Assembly (NCBI GenBank): GCA_947247005.1
Contig: OX365953.1
Coordinates: forward strand, 26,844,784-26,908,783
DNA from: Spisula solida
Lineage: Eukaryota > Mollusca > Bivalvia > Venerida > Mactridae
Length of the DNA stretch: 64,000 bases
Direction: 5' to 3'
Part shown: positions 43,101-53,665 of the stretch, one piece after another
Layout: every line of letters starts with the position of its first letter
Numbering within the stretch: the stretch's first letter is position 1
Notes under the pieces: model-generated
Databases searched by the model: none
Told to the model about the DNA's origin: nothing
Seen by the model: only the letters and a program-made list of their open reading frames with translations
Position numbers and translations under genes: made by a program

Positions 43101-46100
43101 ATCATATACTGATGGCAGTTTGTCCGGCTAGGTTAGTTGGTAAGGAGCTAGGATGTCACATGAGCGATATGGGCGCTATGTATACCTGGGTAGGACAGAT
43201 TAATATGTTCTTTTTGTCACATTGGATGCAGTCATATCCTCGATGTGTTGAGAAGTTGTCAAATACTTGAAGAAGAGCAACATGTTAACTAGTAGGCTAA
43301 CTTAATTCCATGAACACGTTTTTCGTCTCTTAATGTGCCCTGTTGTTGTAAATGGAATCGGATAAATTTATATTGCGCGTAAATACAAAATATCATTATT
43401 TCAGGAATAAATTCCATATATTCTTTTGATTAATGTATAATTATATTATAATGATTGTGTGAGTTATGTTATTTATAGATGTAGTGGTATGTTGGGTGTT
43501 GTGTTATTATATGTCTGGTATTTGTAGGTTATATGCTGTTATTATATTATACTTTTCAAATTACAGTATTTATTACATAACACAAATATAATATTTTCAT
43601 AGGTAATATAACACACGAATAAGCACCCACACGAACTTAGCGGCGTAATGCTTTTCTTTCAGGATCGACAGATGCCCAAGTTGACCAGAGGACAGTGGTA
43701 TAGGTAAACAGTAATTTTATAATTTTGCTCGTGTAAAATATTATTCATTTGAGAAAAATGAATAATTCCAGAATAAATTTTGGCATTAATGATTATTTGC
43801 GCACATGATTTTGCCGTTGTCAGTTTGATATCGTGCTGTGTGTCAAGAAAACCCTAAGAATGTTGCGCAACCAACTTGTACGAATACATTATGTGAAACC
43901 AAAACTCCTTGATAACGAAATACTCTAAAAGTATTCTACACGTTTCGGAACCTCCCAAATGCATCTCTATTATCGTACATTCACCGACCGCCATTTTAGA
44001 AACTTGTTAACGTAATTACGACGGTAACTTGTCCGAATATATCTGATACATGTATAACTTCTCCTGAATTAATGCACTGACCAGACCATGGATGTGTCCT
44101 TAGTATATGTGAACCATTTTATTTTCAGATATTAAATGAATTAATACAATTGTTTCAATATTAATCCATTTTCTAGAAAAAAGCTATTTGCGCATAACAT
44201 GCATTCAGATTTAAAATTTATACCATGTTCATTGTAATTTATTCAATGAATGATTGATTGTCTGAACCTCTCCTCAATTAGTGAATCAATTCCTTACGGT
44301 TGTTGCTTGAATGTTTTCAAGGTACTGAACGTTTGGTGAATGAAATATTTTACGTCCACTACAAATGTTTTGAGGACTGTTTGAACTAGACTGGCACCGC
44401 TTGTCTCATTTTCCGACACCGTCTTCACTATTATTATGATAGGACCGTGGTACCTGTATTGTACTATAAATTATGTGTGAATTCTCATTTTACATCGCAA
44501 ACGTATATATTATTCTTTATTAATAATGTAATAACGTATGTCGAAATATATTGTAAAATAATATATATTCGTGCAGGATTTAATTCCGTAAATCCCAAAT
44601 AAATAATTATACCAAAAAAAAACAAGTTAACAGTGGCTCAAGTAAAGTCAGGTATAAGACTGTGCTTTTGGAAGGTTTACTTGCATATATCAACATGTAA
44701 TAAAACAATTATAATATCTGTTTGATTTTTAACGATTTTTTGATAATTTGTGTAAATTTGAGATTGCCATTTTCATGACATACGAAATTCTTGAAATGAC
44801 GTCCACACGAAATGGTCTTTTTCACTCAAACCACGAAATTTTGTACCATTTATATTAAATGATTTTGCAGTACACTTAAACGAATTTATAATTCGCAACC
44901 CATTAAAATATAATATGCGATAGATTCTATCAATAATATAAGGTTGTGTTATTTTTTTCATTTCACGCCCTTATCAATCAATTTACAGAAATAAATCACG
45001 TATTCATGAACGAAATCATCCATGCGGAACGGTTGGTGCGACATTGCTTATAAATATGTGCACGTGGTCCTCGTGCACGGCATTACATATTTTCGTACTT
45101 TGTAGGAATGAACTCTTCGTTGTCAGCCTTTCATGAAAAACATTGAACATCAACATTAGAATTATTGATTGAATATATCGCATATAATATTGTATTTTAT
45201 AGGGTGGCCAATTTTTATATCGCTGAAGCGTATTTATATCAGATCATTATTGTACCTAGTATGCATGCCCCAGTTAGTTCGTTTACATATACATGTATAT
45301 TACAATGAATCTTCACCGGACTTTCGTAAGATATGCATATAGCAGGCATAACAACTGAGTTTTGTAGTATTACTTTCGGTACTTTCAAAGAGGTGTAAGT
45401 TTTGAAATAGTTTAACATTTAATAGTCATCAAGGAGTTTGAACAATATCCAAACGTTCCAAACTGACATCCTGCTTCTTGACTTGTATGCTTACAAGTAC
45501 AGCCCTTCATCCAACAACCTGTATAAACTTTGTACACTCTTTGCTGAAATTTGAACATTTGGACAATGAGCAACACGAATTTCAAATACGTACGCACATG
45601 AAATTTAATAGTCGTGCTGCAAAAGTTTTATTCATGGAAATAATGTGTATGTCTGCAAAGCGCAAACAGTGCTACCAGCAAGTCGGCTTCATGCGCAGTT
45701 TGCGCATCTATTGTATGGTGTATTTAAAGAATGCACATCTATCTAAGTACGATGTATTTAGTTAATTACGTTATATGTTCATTCATACTTTCTTTGTTTG
45801 ATAAAACCAAGACAATGTAAATTCTTTTGAGCGTAATTTATCAAGATTTGATGGATTAGGAATCGTTCAATTAATCTTCGGTTTCTTTTGATTTTCTGAG
45901 TAAGTAATTAATGATTTGGTGACTCACGTTGCCTAGTCCTCCCCACCATAAAACTTTGTTTCAACACTTGACGCTGTCTTAGAAGAATAAAGTCGTAAGT
46001 ACAAAAATGCTATTTTCAGAAAACAAGAAGAAAACTACCATTTACTTTAGTATAAGGAAAGACACGCTGTTTTTACTTCAGTCTGGTAAACATGACCTTT

Positions 46101-46455
46101 TTTGAAGAAACTATTTCCTTAACATGCATGGGCATTGTGATGCAGATTTCAACATATATGGGTCTTGTAAGGTCCTAAGTATAGCACTTATGAGCCTTAT
46201 TCTTCTAAGCCAGCCATGATTGTGTTAACTTTTTATTGTGTTCATCTTGATTCATTAATTCTCCTTTCAATGAACGAGGTTACAATGTGTTGTTTTGTGT
46301 TTAGATTGGTGGGAACGTTTGACTCCGGTAAGGAACGCATGAACTGTATGTCCGTCCGTCAGATGTTACCAGGGGAGACCAACCTCGTGCACGTGTTGTC
46401 GAATAAAAGTACAGAGGTGATGAAGAAGTTGACATTGAGTGTGCGTGAAATGTAA
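28015..46455 (+). CDS. SPATA22: SPATA22, meiotic recombination factor (MEIOB partner), nine exons
   Basis: SPATA22 binds MEIOB and RPA on single-stranded DNA during meiotic prophase and is needed for crossover repair in germ cells. Nine exons join in frame (489 codons including stop). Residues 1 to about 385 are disordered and rich in N, Q and G, with a 17-residue repeat array in exon 5. The C-terminal 150 residues match the family's conserved OB-like region: SMHVLTGDIAQLKHWNMFKD, then REFLVKDEKNNN, KCVFYEIDRQMPKLTRGQWY, and LVGTFDSGKERMNCMSVR near the end. The vertebrate protein is about 360 aa, so this one is longer, mainly in the disordered part. Start choice: an in-frame stop lies at 27,982-27,984; in-frame ATGs are at 27,985, 28,009 and 28,015. 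MFKRSN at 28,015 best resembles the family's MKRS start. An upstream first exon cannot be excluded. The gene contains a LINE, a foldback cluster and satellites in its introns. Confidence 0.9.
28127..29980 (+). other. SPATA22 intron 1
   Basis: No coding signal. At 28,675-28,820 AGGGGTGGGCCGATGCATCG followed by ATCGAT-rich sequence resembles the left end of a hAT-type element. No matching right end was found. Confidence 0.5.
29981..30082 (+). CDS. SPATA22: SPATA22 exon 2
   Basis: Acceptor ACTTCAG|ACCTAA and donor AACG|GTAGTT. Encodes Gly/Asn/Arg-rich LMPVGGFQGNAGRGRNNAGL. Phase 1 in, phase 1 out. Confidence 0.75.
30448..30556 (+). CDS. SPATA22: SPATA22 exon 3
   Basis: Acceptor CATTTAG|GTGCTG and donor ATTAG|GTTAGG. 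Encodes GAGVQQNNQDRTNSNYNNPI and a Gln/Thr-rich tail. It leaves in phase 2, matching exon 4. Confidence 0.75.
31201..34721 (-). pseudogene. LINE ORF2 (endonuclease and reverse transcriptase), one frameshift
   Basis: ATG at 34,721 gives MTVGFWNVCGWSSD, then ILAIAESHL, the start of the endonuclease. The frame breaks near 34,517-34,521, just before the GSGGVGFLI endonuclease block, consistent with loss of one base. From there the frame is open for about 1,100 codons. It includes FICGDFNGRCG (endonuclease), YRGIALASVVYKIY, EQGGFRKNRSTIDQI, FVAFIDFKKAYDFINRDKLW, GLRQGCILSPLLFNLYIND and the catalytic YADD (about 32,416-32,427). A C-terminal CPFCKEVESEIHVLFDC zinc motif lies near 31,390-31,440. As written this copy cannot make a complete ORF2 product. 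Confidence 0.9.
34722..35929 (-). pseudogene. LINE ORF1 (coiled-coil, RRM-like, Gly/Arg/Asn-rich tail), one frameshift
   Basis: ORF1 proteins of LINEs bind the element RNA. An upstream segment (35,929-35,504) is basic, with KKRHRSFPDDIQSSMKKARN and PPTPAPRRF, then heptad-like sequence. A downstream segment (to 34,722) continues a coiled coil, then LNIVVRNLPEHKSENVANKV (RRM-like), then a positively charged block and an NRGGY/RGNGGRGGYG tail. The two segments are in different frames and meet near 35,505-35,515, best explained by a one-base indel in this copy. The true start is uncertain; MQKTGKKRHR is one candidate. The stop TAG directly abuts the ORF2 ATG. Confidence 0.8.
36314..36606 (+). CDS. 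SPATA22: SPATA22 exon 4
   Basis: Acceptor TATTTCAG|ACAGCC and donor ACAG|GTAATC. Encodes QPPLEHGNTQQYNVLHDDGQ and a Gly/Asn/Tyr-rich segment. Phase 2 in, phase 1 out. Confidence 0.82.
36756..37649. mobile_element. Foldback DNA element with about 150-bp arms
   Basis: The left end contains AACTATGAACGTTTGTACCA; the right end is the inverted TGGAACAAACGTTCATAGTG. Arm similarity extends inward to about 36,907 and 37,425 (GCGTTGTAGTTGTTT / AATAACTACAACGC). Flanking TTAAGCGG (36,748-36,755 and 37,650-37,657) is a perfect 8-bp duplication. CpG- and AACGTT-rich, unlike the surroundings. Confidence 0.82.
36905..38238. repeat. Large imperfect palindrome overlapping the foldback element
   Basis: 36,940-37,270 is similar in reverse complement to 37,860-38,215. 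Examples: GTCTGCTGAAACGCTGGTG pairs with CACCAGCGTTTCAGCAGAC, and AACGCAAGGGCTA pairs with TAGCCCTTGCGTT. One arm lies inside the element at 36,756-37,649 and one outside it. Confidence 0.8.
39212..39636 (+). CDS. SPATA22: SPATA22 exon 5, with 17-residue repeats
   Basis: Acceptor TTATCCAG|TGGGC and donor AAAAAG|GTAATA. Five tandem 17-residue units of the form GGINQAPxGxGYQGNGR are followed by a Ser/Thr/Asn-rich linker (MLKEWTNPGSSNTDTFNG). The frame stays open to 39,028 and 39,795, but phase matching limits the exon to these bounds. Confidence 0.88.
39909..40041 (+). CDS. SPATA22: SPATA22 exon 6
   Basis: Acceptor TTTTCAG|GCGAGG and donor TTCG|GTATGG. Encodes ARNVPAKTAIGELQKSMHVL and the conserved KHWNMFKDSIQMMYQVF helix. 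The choice of GTATGG over the earlier CAG|GTGTTC donor is set by the phase of exon 7. Confidence 0.9.
40550..41220. repeat. Satellite, about 50-bp unit, about 13 copies, ending in a hairpin
   Basis: Units contain CACTGTTCAATATTTCAC and TCTTTAATATTTCAAAATAA. The array ends with CTGTTCAATATTTCACTCTG (41,173) followed after 6 bases by its inverted copy (to 41,220). In SPATA22 intron 6. Confidence 0.9.
41311..41600. mobile_element. MITE with 48-bp inverted termini
   Basis: TGTTACAACCCGTTTTGTAA and TTACAAAATGGGTTGTAACA bound 290 bp. The arms stay similar for 48 bp, and further ACCCGTTTGTAAT-type motifs occur inside. In SPATA22 intron 6, immediately after the satellite hairpin. Confidence 0.88.
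41867..41967 (+). CDS. SPATA22: SPATA22 exon 7
   Basis: Acceptor ATTGCAG|GTCAGT and donor GAAATT|GTACGT. Encodes QLQSAVSRVDTNSREFLVKD and KCVFYEI, the most recognisable SPATA22 block. Confidence 0.93.
41968..43662 (+). other. SPATA22 intron 7
   Basis: AT-rich sequence with no recognised gene or element apart from a short TA run near 42,288 and a GATCGAAAATCGATC palindrome near 42,552. Confidence 0.5.
43663..43703 (+). CDS. SPATA22: SPATA22 exon 8 (41 bp)
   Basis: Acceptor CTTTCAG|GATCGA and donor TATAG|GTAAAC. Encodes DRQMPKLTRGQWY, which continues the family pattern D-R-x-(L/M)-P-x-L-x-R-G. Phase 0 in, phase 2 out. Confidence 0.9.
43704..46304 (+). other. SPATA22 intron 8
   Basis: No coding signal recognised. 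It holds the family-G MITE at 45,974-46,213, which ends about 90 bp upstream of the exon 9 acceptor. Confidence 0.55.
45974..46213. mobile_element. MITE family G, copy 2
   Basis: CTGTCTTAGAAGAATAA and TTATTCTTCTAAGCCAG are inverted termini. Interior similar to 24,725-24,934. Confidence 0.8.
46305..46455 (+). CDS. SPATA22: SPATA22 exon 9 (stop codon)
   Basis: Acceptor TGTTTAG|ATTGGT and stop TAA at 46,453-46,455. Encodes LVGTFDSGKERMNCMSVRQM and a C-terminus ending KKLTLSVREM. AATAAA hexamers at 46,953 and 46,986 are possible polyadenylation signals. Confidence 0.92.
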
Positions 46456-49400
46456 CCATGAAACTATGTGCAGTCGTGTAAAAGAGTTGACAGTCATAGT
46501 TTCATTAGCTGTTACTTCGTTTGAATCGATATATCAAGTGCCTGTTTTATCAACAGTAATTGATTGTCGATCTTAGCGAATTTCGCTAAACTAGTTTGAA
46601 AAGGAGAGTATAAGTGTATGTTTACCATGAGGCTTATGAGCTCATTGACTCATACAGCACCAGTCTTGTAATAATGTGTATACATTCCGGTTTCAGTACC
46701 GCGATATCTTAGTTATAATCAATAATACAACAAAAACTTCATTTCAAGTGCACAATCATATACTTTCTGACTTCACTCAGTTAAGTGTTCTGACCTTTTT
46801 AACTTACACTTATTTTATTGATGTGTTCAATGTATATATCCTTGATAGGAATCTAGTTGTCTTTATGTGAAACTTGTTTCACTTTTGTTGCGAATGTGTA
46901 AAAAATACTTGACAAAGTGGATAACGTCGGATATCTTTTATTTCGATTTCAAAATAAAAATTGTTGCAACAAATGATGAGAATGGAATAAACTATCTACA
47001 GTTTGTGTGTTCAGCCTATGAATCTTGCTACACGCCTCTCGTCTGTCTTGAAACTATCTGAAAATACAAAATACAGAAATGGTTTTTATTTTGTATAAAA
47101 ATAATCAAACACAATTGCGAGCTCTCACTGTCCAGATCAGGGAATGTCGTCGCACTTTTCTTTCGATTAGTATTTCTATACGCTGTTCTATGAGTAATAT
47201 CATTATATTTTTAGTTATATATTACGATGTTGCGAAATTGTTAATTGCTAATTTAATACATGTACAATTATTCATGTTGTTGTTCTTGTTTGTTTACCAT
47301 TGTTGTCTGTTTATATCTTATACATGTACATGTCTTAATGTGATTGTTGTTCAATGATTATTGTTAGATTTGTCATCAAATTTTACGATTTGTCATATTG
47401 TTGTTATCATTTAATCAGACATATGTTTTGACAACAAGACTGTAAAACATACATCATTGTTACAAATGCAAGTTATTTTGTTAAGCGGTAAAATAAGTAA
47501 AACATGTTAATAAATATGCAAGAAACTCCGTTTGTTTATTGACTTATCATTTCAACTAGCAGCATAATTAGGTCGAGTGGCTCTTTCGTAAACGTTGTAA
47601 TACATATATTTAATGTTTATTCAAACACAAAGTTAAAGACATTTTAAAAATGGAATATGTAGCTATGTGTCTAGCTCTGCAGTAAGAAATTGTGTAAAAG
47701 ATCGTTGTTGTACGTCAGAAAAACACCTTTTCTAGTTAGTTACTCTATATTAAACAGTCGCGATTTAAATGGTAAGATTAGGTCAGTTAAAATTTTACGG
47801 TGCCTAATTTTAAAAACGTAGTTTAAAGTCCATCCCCAGCTGAATCTCCATGTATGGATGTGTTCTCTTGGTGTCAATGTTTCCTATCCGTAGTAAATCC
47901 AGTATCGGTGACCTTGTTCGCTGATGTAAGTAAAAACCTATATTGTGTCGTTTTCTACAATTCTGTTTTCTCTACAATTGCAGAAACGGACACAATGCGG
48001 GATTTACTCATTTGATATCCAAAACAATCCTATCCAAGTATTAGGCAAACCTTATCGAGCCCCAAACAAAGTATGTTTCAGATCCTCGTGTTCCAAACAA
48101 TCCAAGTATATGTTTCAGCTAATCGGGATCCAAACAATCCAAGTAAATGTTACAGCTCCTCGAGATCCAAACAATCCAGTTATATGTTCTAGAGATCCAA
48201 ACAATCCAAGCAAGTATATATATCCTCCAAGAGATTCAAACAATCCATGTATATTGTTCAAGATATCCAATCAATCTACCAGCAAGTAAATATATATATC
48301 CAAGTACAGTATTCCATGTTCATGCGTTGTTGGCCTACGCTAATAGTTCTTAGTGCTATTGCCCAACCCCTTGTGACATAATATCACCCGAGTTGTCCGT
48401 TTCAAAAATTATATTTTCTGGATAAAGCCTTCTTTTTCCACTGCTCAACAACACAACCGCGATCTGGTACATTAGCCATGTTCCCCAATCGACTTTGATT
48501 TTTACTGTTTATGCAATATTATAGCCATGCAACCATTTATAAAAATAGAAGTTTGTATATGGACTTTTATTCCGGTAAATATTTATCTGCATTTATTTCT
48601 TTATTTTTATAAATCCGCGTTTATCCATCTAACATATGATGTGTGCATAAGCTTGTGTTCAGGAACTCAATTGAGCTAACCGAGTGCTAAGTTCATATTG
48701 GCGGTATTATTTGTCTAATATTTGAAACATTCACAGGACATACTGTTGCAAACTAACTTCGCGAAATATTTTATAACTAAATCGTGCGGAGTGTGGAAAC
48801 AATAGTACAGTAAAGTTCTACCCCACCATACCCGGCCTAAAATTTCAAATACAGAATGTCTAAAATTGTTAAAGGAACAGTATTATGACAGAACAGAACA
48901 TCGCTATCACAATTAGTACTGATAAAACTTGTCAACAATGAAATTAGACTTTATCCTTTTATAACGTTCCGCTAATGAGAGCACTTCAATTATTTTGAAA
49001 ACATGCTGATGTTTGCAATGTCAAGGAACCAAGTACTTAATTTTAGAATAATATAAAAATATTTATTTTAAGATCGATTCGCGTTTAAAACGGCCGTTTG
49101 AATGGTCTAATTATTGGATTTAATTTATACATAATAAAAAGACATTGTAAAACGTCTAAAGATGCAAATATGAATTCAACTTGCACAATAAGTCAACAAA
49201 AAATGTTTCTTTAATTAGACAGATTCGCTATCAAGACTACCTTTTTGAATTGTCTTCTTTAAAGGAACTCTTACTTTTAGAAACTATTTAATAAAAACAC
49301 ATTGTAAAAAATCATAAATATACAAACATGAATTCCATGCACAATAATTTAACAAAAGAATCTCACCTTAATTGAGTAATTATATGATATTGCATATATT

Positions 49401-50309
49401 CTGCATAGTCCAACAATGAGAGTCACAATGAGTAAGTATAATAATTGTAGGACTGTATATACTCAGTCAATTGCATAATAAGAATGATAGGTAGGGTAAT
49501 AAATCTGACCACTTAATGATAGAATACTTACATTTTTATGATTTTTGGTTTGCTTTGAACCCTTAATAGACAGTGGCGTGAAACTCACATACCATCATCA
49601 TAATGACGTGTTTTTGTATAATCTTACATGTATTTCTATCATTTGAGCAATGATATATTTTGACACATTCTGTCTGATGTCAAGTAAATCTATCATTATA
49701 AATATTCTGTACAGACTGCGCGTTGTAATACATTGTAGTTAACAGTATTATGTTAAACAGTACTAAACCAAATAGTACAATAGTACTTAATCAATTTCAG
49801 ACGAAACCAAATTTCAAATTAAACAGATTTTTATTAAATAAAATAGCGTCTTTTGTGACTGAAACAAAGTTACGGATAGTTTTCAGTTTAATTTCCTTCG
49901 ATTCCGACAAGAATTTTGAGCGAATTTATCAAAAAACATTCAACATATTCATTGGAAATTTCCATCAATGCAAGTCAAATTTTTCTAGTTTAGTGATAGC
50001 TTTAAGCAGTATGCCATTTGCCACTTATAGTCGACAAGTTCAAGTTCAATCTTATTAGATCTATTATAAAATGTACGCAGTTCACTTGTAGCCTTGACCA
50101 TCCATTACTTATTTACCAGGCAGATACGGGCATATTTGGAGCATTTACAATATAGCTACAATAAACCGCATGCCCTCATATTGGAAATATTTGAAATAGT
50201 GCATGTTGTCGCTAATAACTTAATTGGATATGATGTAACCCTTTCAATAATTGGTGTAGTTAACTGTAAAGGGGAAGAAAAATAAGTCTTAGAAAATAAA
50301 CGTACCTTT
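46456..50309. other. Intergenic region between SPATA22 and the K+ channel gene
   Basis: It presumably begins with the SPATA22 3' UTR. No gene recognised. It contains the degenerate ATCCAAACAATCCA repeats at 48,000-48,270 and otherwise AT-rich unique-looking sequence. Confidence 0.5.
48000..48275. repeat. Degenerate tandem repeat with ATCCAAACAATCCAAGTATA core
   Basis: Variants of RATCCAAACAATCCA recur about every 30-45 bp (near 48,015, 48,090, 48,127, 48,164, 48,194, 48,232 and 48,266). This keeps a 114-codon frame open, but no family resemblance supports coding. Confidence 0.7.
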
Positions 50310-51376
50310 TCAAAATCGGTTTTCCGCCAGACTTTCTTTCAGATTTTTAACCAAGCTGCTTTGTTCCGGGCCTCCAGACTCGTGAAATGTTGACTTTCTT
50401 TTTTGTGTTTTACTTGCATCTAAGTCAGGAGAATCGTTTGTATCTTTGGTAAGATATTGAAGTTGCTTGGCGCTACATTTTGGTGTGGCTGACGGAACCA
50501 CGTCGTCAAACAGTTTGAAATTAGCGCGCCATTTTCCATGCTCGTGATCAAACTCTACAATATTGTCAAATCTATAACCCCATAGAATATCAGCCGAAGT
50601 GTATGATGTTCTAGCCTGGCATATTTCTCCTGTTGCCTCGATTGTACCTTCTAAAATTACCACAATTTCAAAATTGTTCGCATGTAGAATATCTTCCGGT
50701 TTCATATTATACAAGGGACTGTCCTCGTTAATTCTATGGGTCAATACTAGGGGCCATATAAGGAACACTCTATCGTCCATCCCATTCGCCTGGAATTCCA
50801 TATGATGCTGATAAAGTGGATAATGAACCCCTTCTGCTGAAACTTTGTCTTTGATAAATATACCATAACATTTTGTGTCGACTAGATGGGACTTCCTTAA
50901 GTCACCCAGTCTCACTTGAAGGACGAGATCTCCTCCTTCCTTGGCAACGGTTGCTACGCTGCTGTATACCAGAGTCTTTCTACGGTTCTTTGGACGTGCA
51001 ATTTTCACCAGCATAAATCCTACTAATATTGTTTCTAAGAGGAACCCAACAGTGACCTGCATGTACACGAGAGGAATGGTGGCCATACAGTTAGCATCCG
51101 GCCACGTGGTACCGAATCCAATAGTTGTTTGTGTCTCTATGGAAAACAAGAGTGCATCAGCGAAGTTCCTCATGTGATGAATACAAGGTACCCATTTAGG
51201 GTCCCCATGGTTTGTGATGTCACCGTTTGTATATGCCATAACGTACCAGAGTATGGCGAATAGGAGGTATACAATCATAAACACTATACAGTAGACAAAG
51301 ATGACGTATCTCCATTTCATGTCAATTAGACTCTGGTAGATATCTTGAAAGAATCGTTTACTCCGCTGACCCATGC
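50310..51376 (-). CDS. Kir channel exon 2 (pore and cytoplasmic domain)
   Basis: Acceptor AATTTCAG|GCATGG; stop TGA at 50,310-50,312. It carries both membrane segments and the whole C-terminal domain. A GT donor-like site (AAAAG|GTACG) lies just after the stop and could mark a 3' UTR intron. Confidence 0.95.
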
Positions 51377-52272
51377 CTGAAATTTAAACAAATATTATTT
51401 AATATTTTGCAAGAATTTTTTTAAATTACTATGTATTGTAAGTGGTTCACTTCTATTAAATGAAATCAAACTTTAATAGCTTTAATACACGAATTATGCA
51501 GTGCATATGTATTCCGCTCGCACTTGTAACAACATATTTCATATTTAAATAATAATGTCTTCGGTCATATTTGAATATACATCTAAGAATGAAAAAGAAA
51601 ACTGCTGTACAATACATGAGAGCGATTGAAGACAACCATAGACTATTATCGAAAATACTGTAAGTCTAAATTGAAGACAAATGAACTCAATTTGTTTCCG
51701 GTTGTATGCCCAATTAAATTAAGTTCGAAAAATAACAATATACAAAATATAGATCTATATAAAATATATAAATCTCTTGTCGAAAATAGTGATATTTTGA
51801 CAACGCCATTTTATTATCCCGGTAATTTTAGGGTAAACTTTCTGATAGACCCACGGTAATTATGAAAAATCATTCATTAAGACAATCAGACTAATGATAT
51901 GATATCACCAGAATATCGAGGGTTGTCCGCAATGTTCTGATAAAAGCTTATCACTTAATAAGCAGTAACTACAGACTATTGCAGACAGCCCTCGATATAT
52001 GGGAAAACATTATATAAATTCGCAAACATTGAGTAAATTTGAATCGGCGAAATGACGATACGTGCCAGTATATTGCGGACACCCCTCAATATGTGAAACA
52101 AATATATTACAAACATTCAAACATTAAAATGAAGATATATACCTTTGTATGATATTCTGTATTGTCCACCTTTCCTGACTAGTGCTGGGCGACCCATCTG
52201 GTATCCTCTGTGTGGTTTGCGGTCCGTCATTTCCGGAAATTCAACCATTTGGAAGGAGTCTTGATCCTTCAT
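50310..52272 (-). CDS. Inward-rectifier potassium channel (Kir/KCNJ family)
   Basis: Kir channels are tetramers that set resting potential and need PIP2. Two exons give 398 aa. TM1 is about residues 65-92; the pore helix leads to SIETQTTIGFGT with the filter at 128-132. TM2 is about 144-170 and is followed by the basic PKNRRKT (PIP2-binding region). Two cysteines 32 residues apart (108 and 140) match the disulfide pair that brackets the Kir pore. Glu158 in TM2 occupies the rectification-controller position (Asp172 in Kir2.1, Glu158 in Kir4.1), predicting strong inward rectification. The cytoplasmic domain has VRLGDLRKSHLVDTK, MDDRVFLIWPLVLTHRI and ARTSYTSADILWGYRF. The filter is GFG, as in Kir6, rather than the usual GYG. 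KRKSTF near the C-terminus is a possible kinase site. The subfamily was not assigned. Confidence 0.95.
51913..51998. mobile_element. Short palindromic MITE in the Kir intron
   Basis: ATATCGAGGGTTGTCCGCAA and TTGCAGACAGCCCTCGATAT (2 mismatches in 21). A related ATTGCGGACACCCCTCAATA end recurs at 52,070, so a second diverged copy or larger element is possible. Confidence 0.75.
52143..52272 (-). CDS. Kir channel exon 1 (N-terminus)
   Basis: ATG at 52,272 gives MKDQDSFQMVEFPEMTDRKP and then RPALVRKGGQYRISYK, the Kir N-terminal slide-helix lead-in. Donor ACAAAG|GTATAT. Phase 1, matching the G of exon 2. Supported by homology of the segment before TM1. Confidence 0.88.
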
Positions 52273-53560
52273 AGTACGGATAAAAAAATTAAATGTCTCA
52301 AATATTATTTAAAGTTCGTTGTTTTTAATGGTTTACGTACTCCTGATTTCTTATTTAGTTAACACATGTCATGGTACGCAGAAAGTTATAATACTAAACA
52401 AATAACCATCACGAAAATAGATGATTTTCTAATAAATTGTTTCAACTTCACTCGTGCTGAATACAATTTGAAATAAGCAAAATATTCAATGTCTGTGAGT
52501 TAAAATAGTCCTGTTATAAATAGTGGCAGTGTTTAATGGCCATTAATCTTGCAGGTGATATATTGACATGTTTGATGTAATGTAAGTTTGCAGGCCCTGT
52601 CAATTGTTTCAGGTGAACAAAACAATACACGAATCGATCAAAGCCATAGTTTATAATTGTCACTTTATAAAATGGTTGAAATGATGAAGATGCCATAGTC
52701 AGCGAAGTTATCAATCACGCGCGAAGTTTCGAGATCATGTTTTGCGGCGATAAGAGACACGCGTGAGTTTGAACAAATTACAAACGTAAACAATAAATTT
52801 TAATATAAAAGCCCTTAAGATAATTTTTTAAAAATGACTGTTGTTTATGTGTTAAGTGACACTTACATATGTCAACATTGATCATAACATATAATTTTAT
52901 TGTTGACAATCACTTCGACATCATTATCTGACAGTTAAATCTGATCATGCAACATTTGACTATAAGCACAGGTAAAGTTTTTGAAACGTATACTTATGAT
53001 ACCTACTACTAGTATAAAGCCTGAAACAAACAAGAACAACAACTAAGTTAAAAAACGTTTATTTTAAAGTTCTGCACAAGTCCCTATCCAAGCAGTAAAA
53101 ATCCCACAGGTGTCTGTATATCATTTTAGAAACGAAATATGAAAAAGGCCAAACTATTAATTACTTATACCGTTATTTTCGTAACTAACCCCCAGTTAGT
53201 AATCATGGTAAAAAAGGGAAATTATACATAGGCTTAATTAATGTCATGAAGTGTAAGTTGGAATATTTTGATAAGAACCTCGGCCTAGCCACATGTAAAT
53301 GTATCATTCATAAAAGTTATTTTACAGAAATTGATATATAGTTTTCTATTAGATATACATGTATATTTTTTATTCTTTTTCAATGATACAATTAGTTTAT
53401 AGGCGTACTAATTTATTCAAGGTCGATTGTGAAACAAGTTTTTCCAACTTGTAAATTAATCACTCTCGACACCTCATTCCTGGTGTTATCCATCGCCGAT
53501 AGGGTATGAGAGAAGAGAAGCCAGTTCACTTTTATACTGAGCGTCTAGCAAGGGAATTTA
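52273..53560. other. Intergenic region upstream of the Kir gene
   Basis: It presumably contains the Kir promoter. AT-rich; no gene, RNA or repeat was recognised. Confidence 0.4.
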
Positions 53561-53564
53561 TGGT

Positions 53565-53665
53565 ACCATTTTTATTTCATCTTTGGTATAACGCGGCTGG
53601 GATCGACCCCCCCCCTCCGCATTCTAAGCGGACGCTCTACCACTAGGCTACCGAGGAGGACGCGG
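53565..53665 (-). mobile_element. tRNA-derived SINE head (Ser-like), family 3
   Basis: On the minus strand, TCCTCGGTAGCCTAGTGGTA (A-box), an arm with anticodon-loop TTAGAAT, and GGTCGATCCCAGCC (B-box). A nine-G run disrupts the variable region. No acceptor stem. Confidence 0.65.

Noticed and set aside
47945..48353. Two overlapping open frames rich in DPNNP/IQTIQ
   Set aside because: Frames kept open by the degenerate ATCCAAACAATCCA repeat; no family support.
49750..50058. 102-codon plus-strand open frame near the Kir gene
   Set aside because: AT-rich composition and no recognisable domain or splice context.
53580..53665. tRNA-Ser(AGA) gene
   Set aside because: Degenerate, with a nine-G run and no acceptor stem; judged a SINE head.
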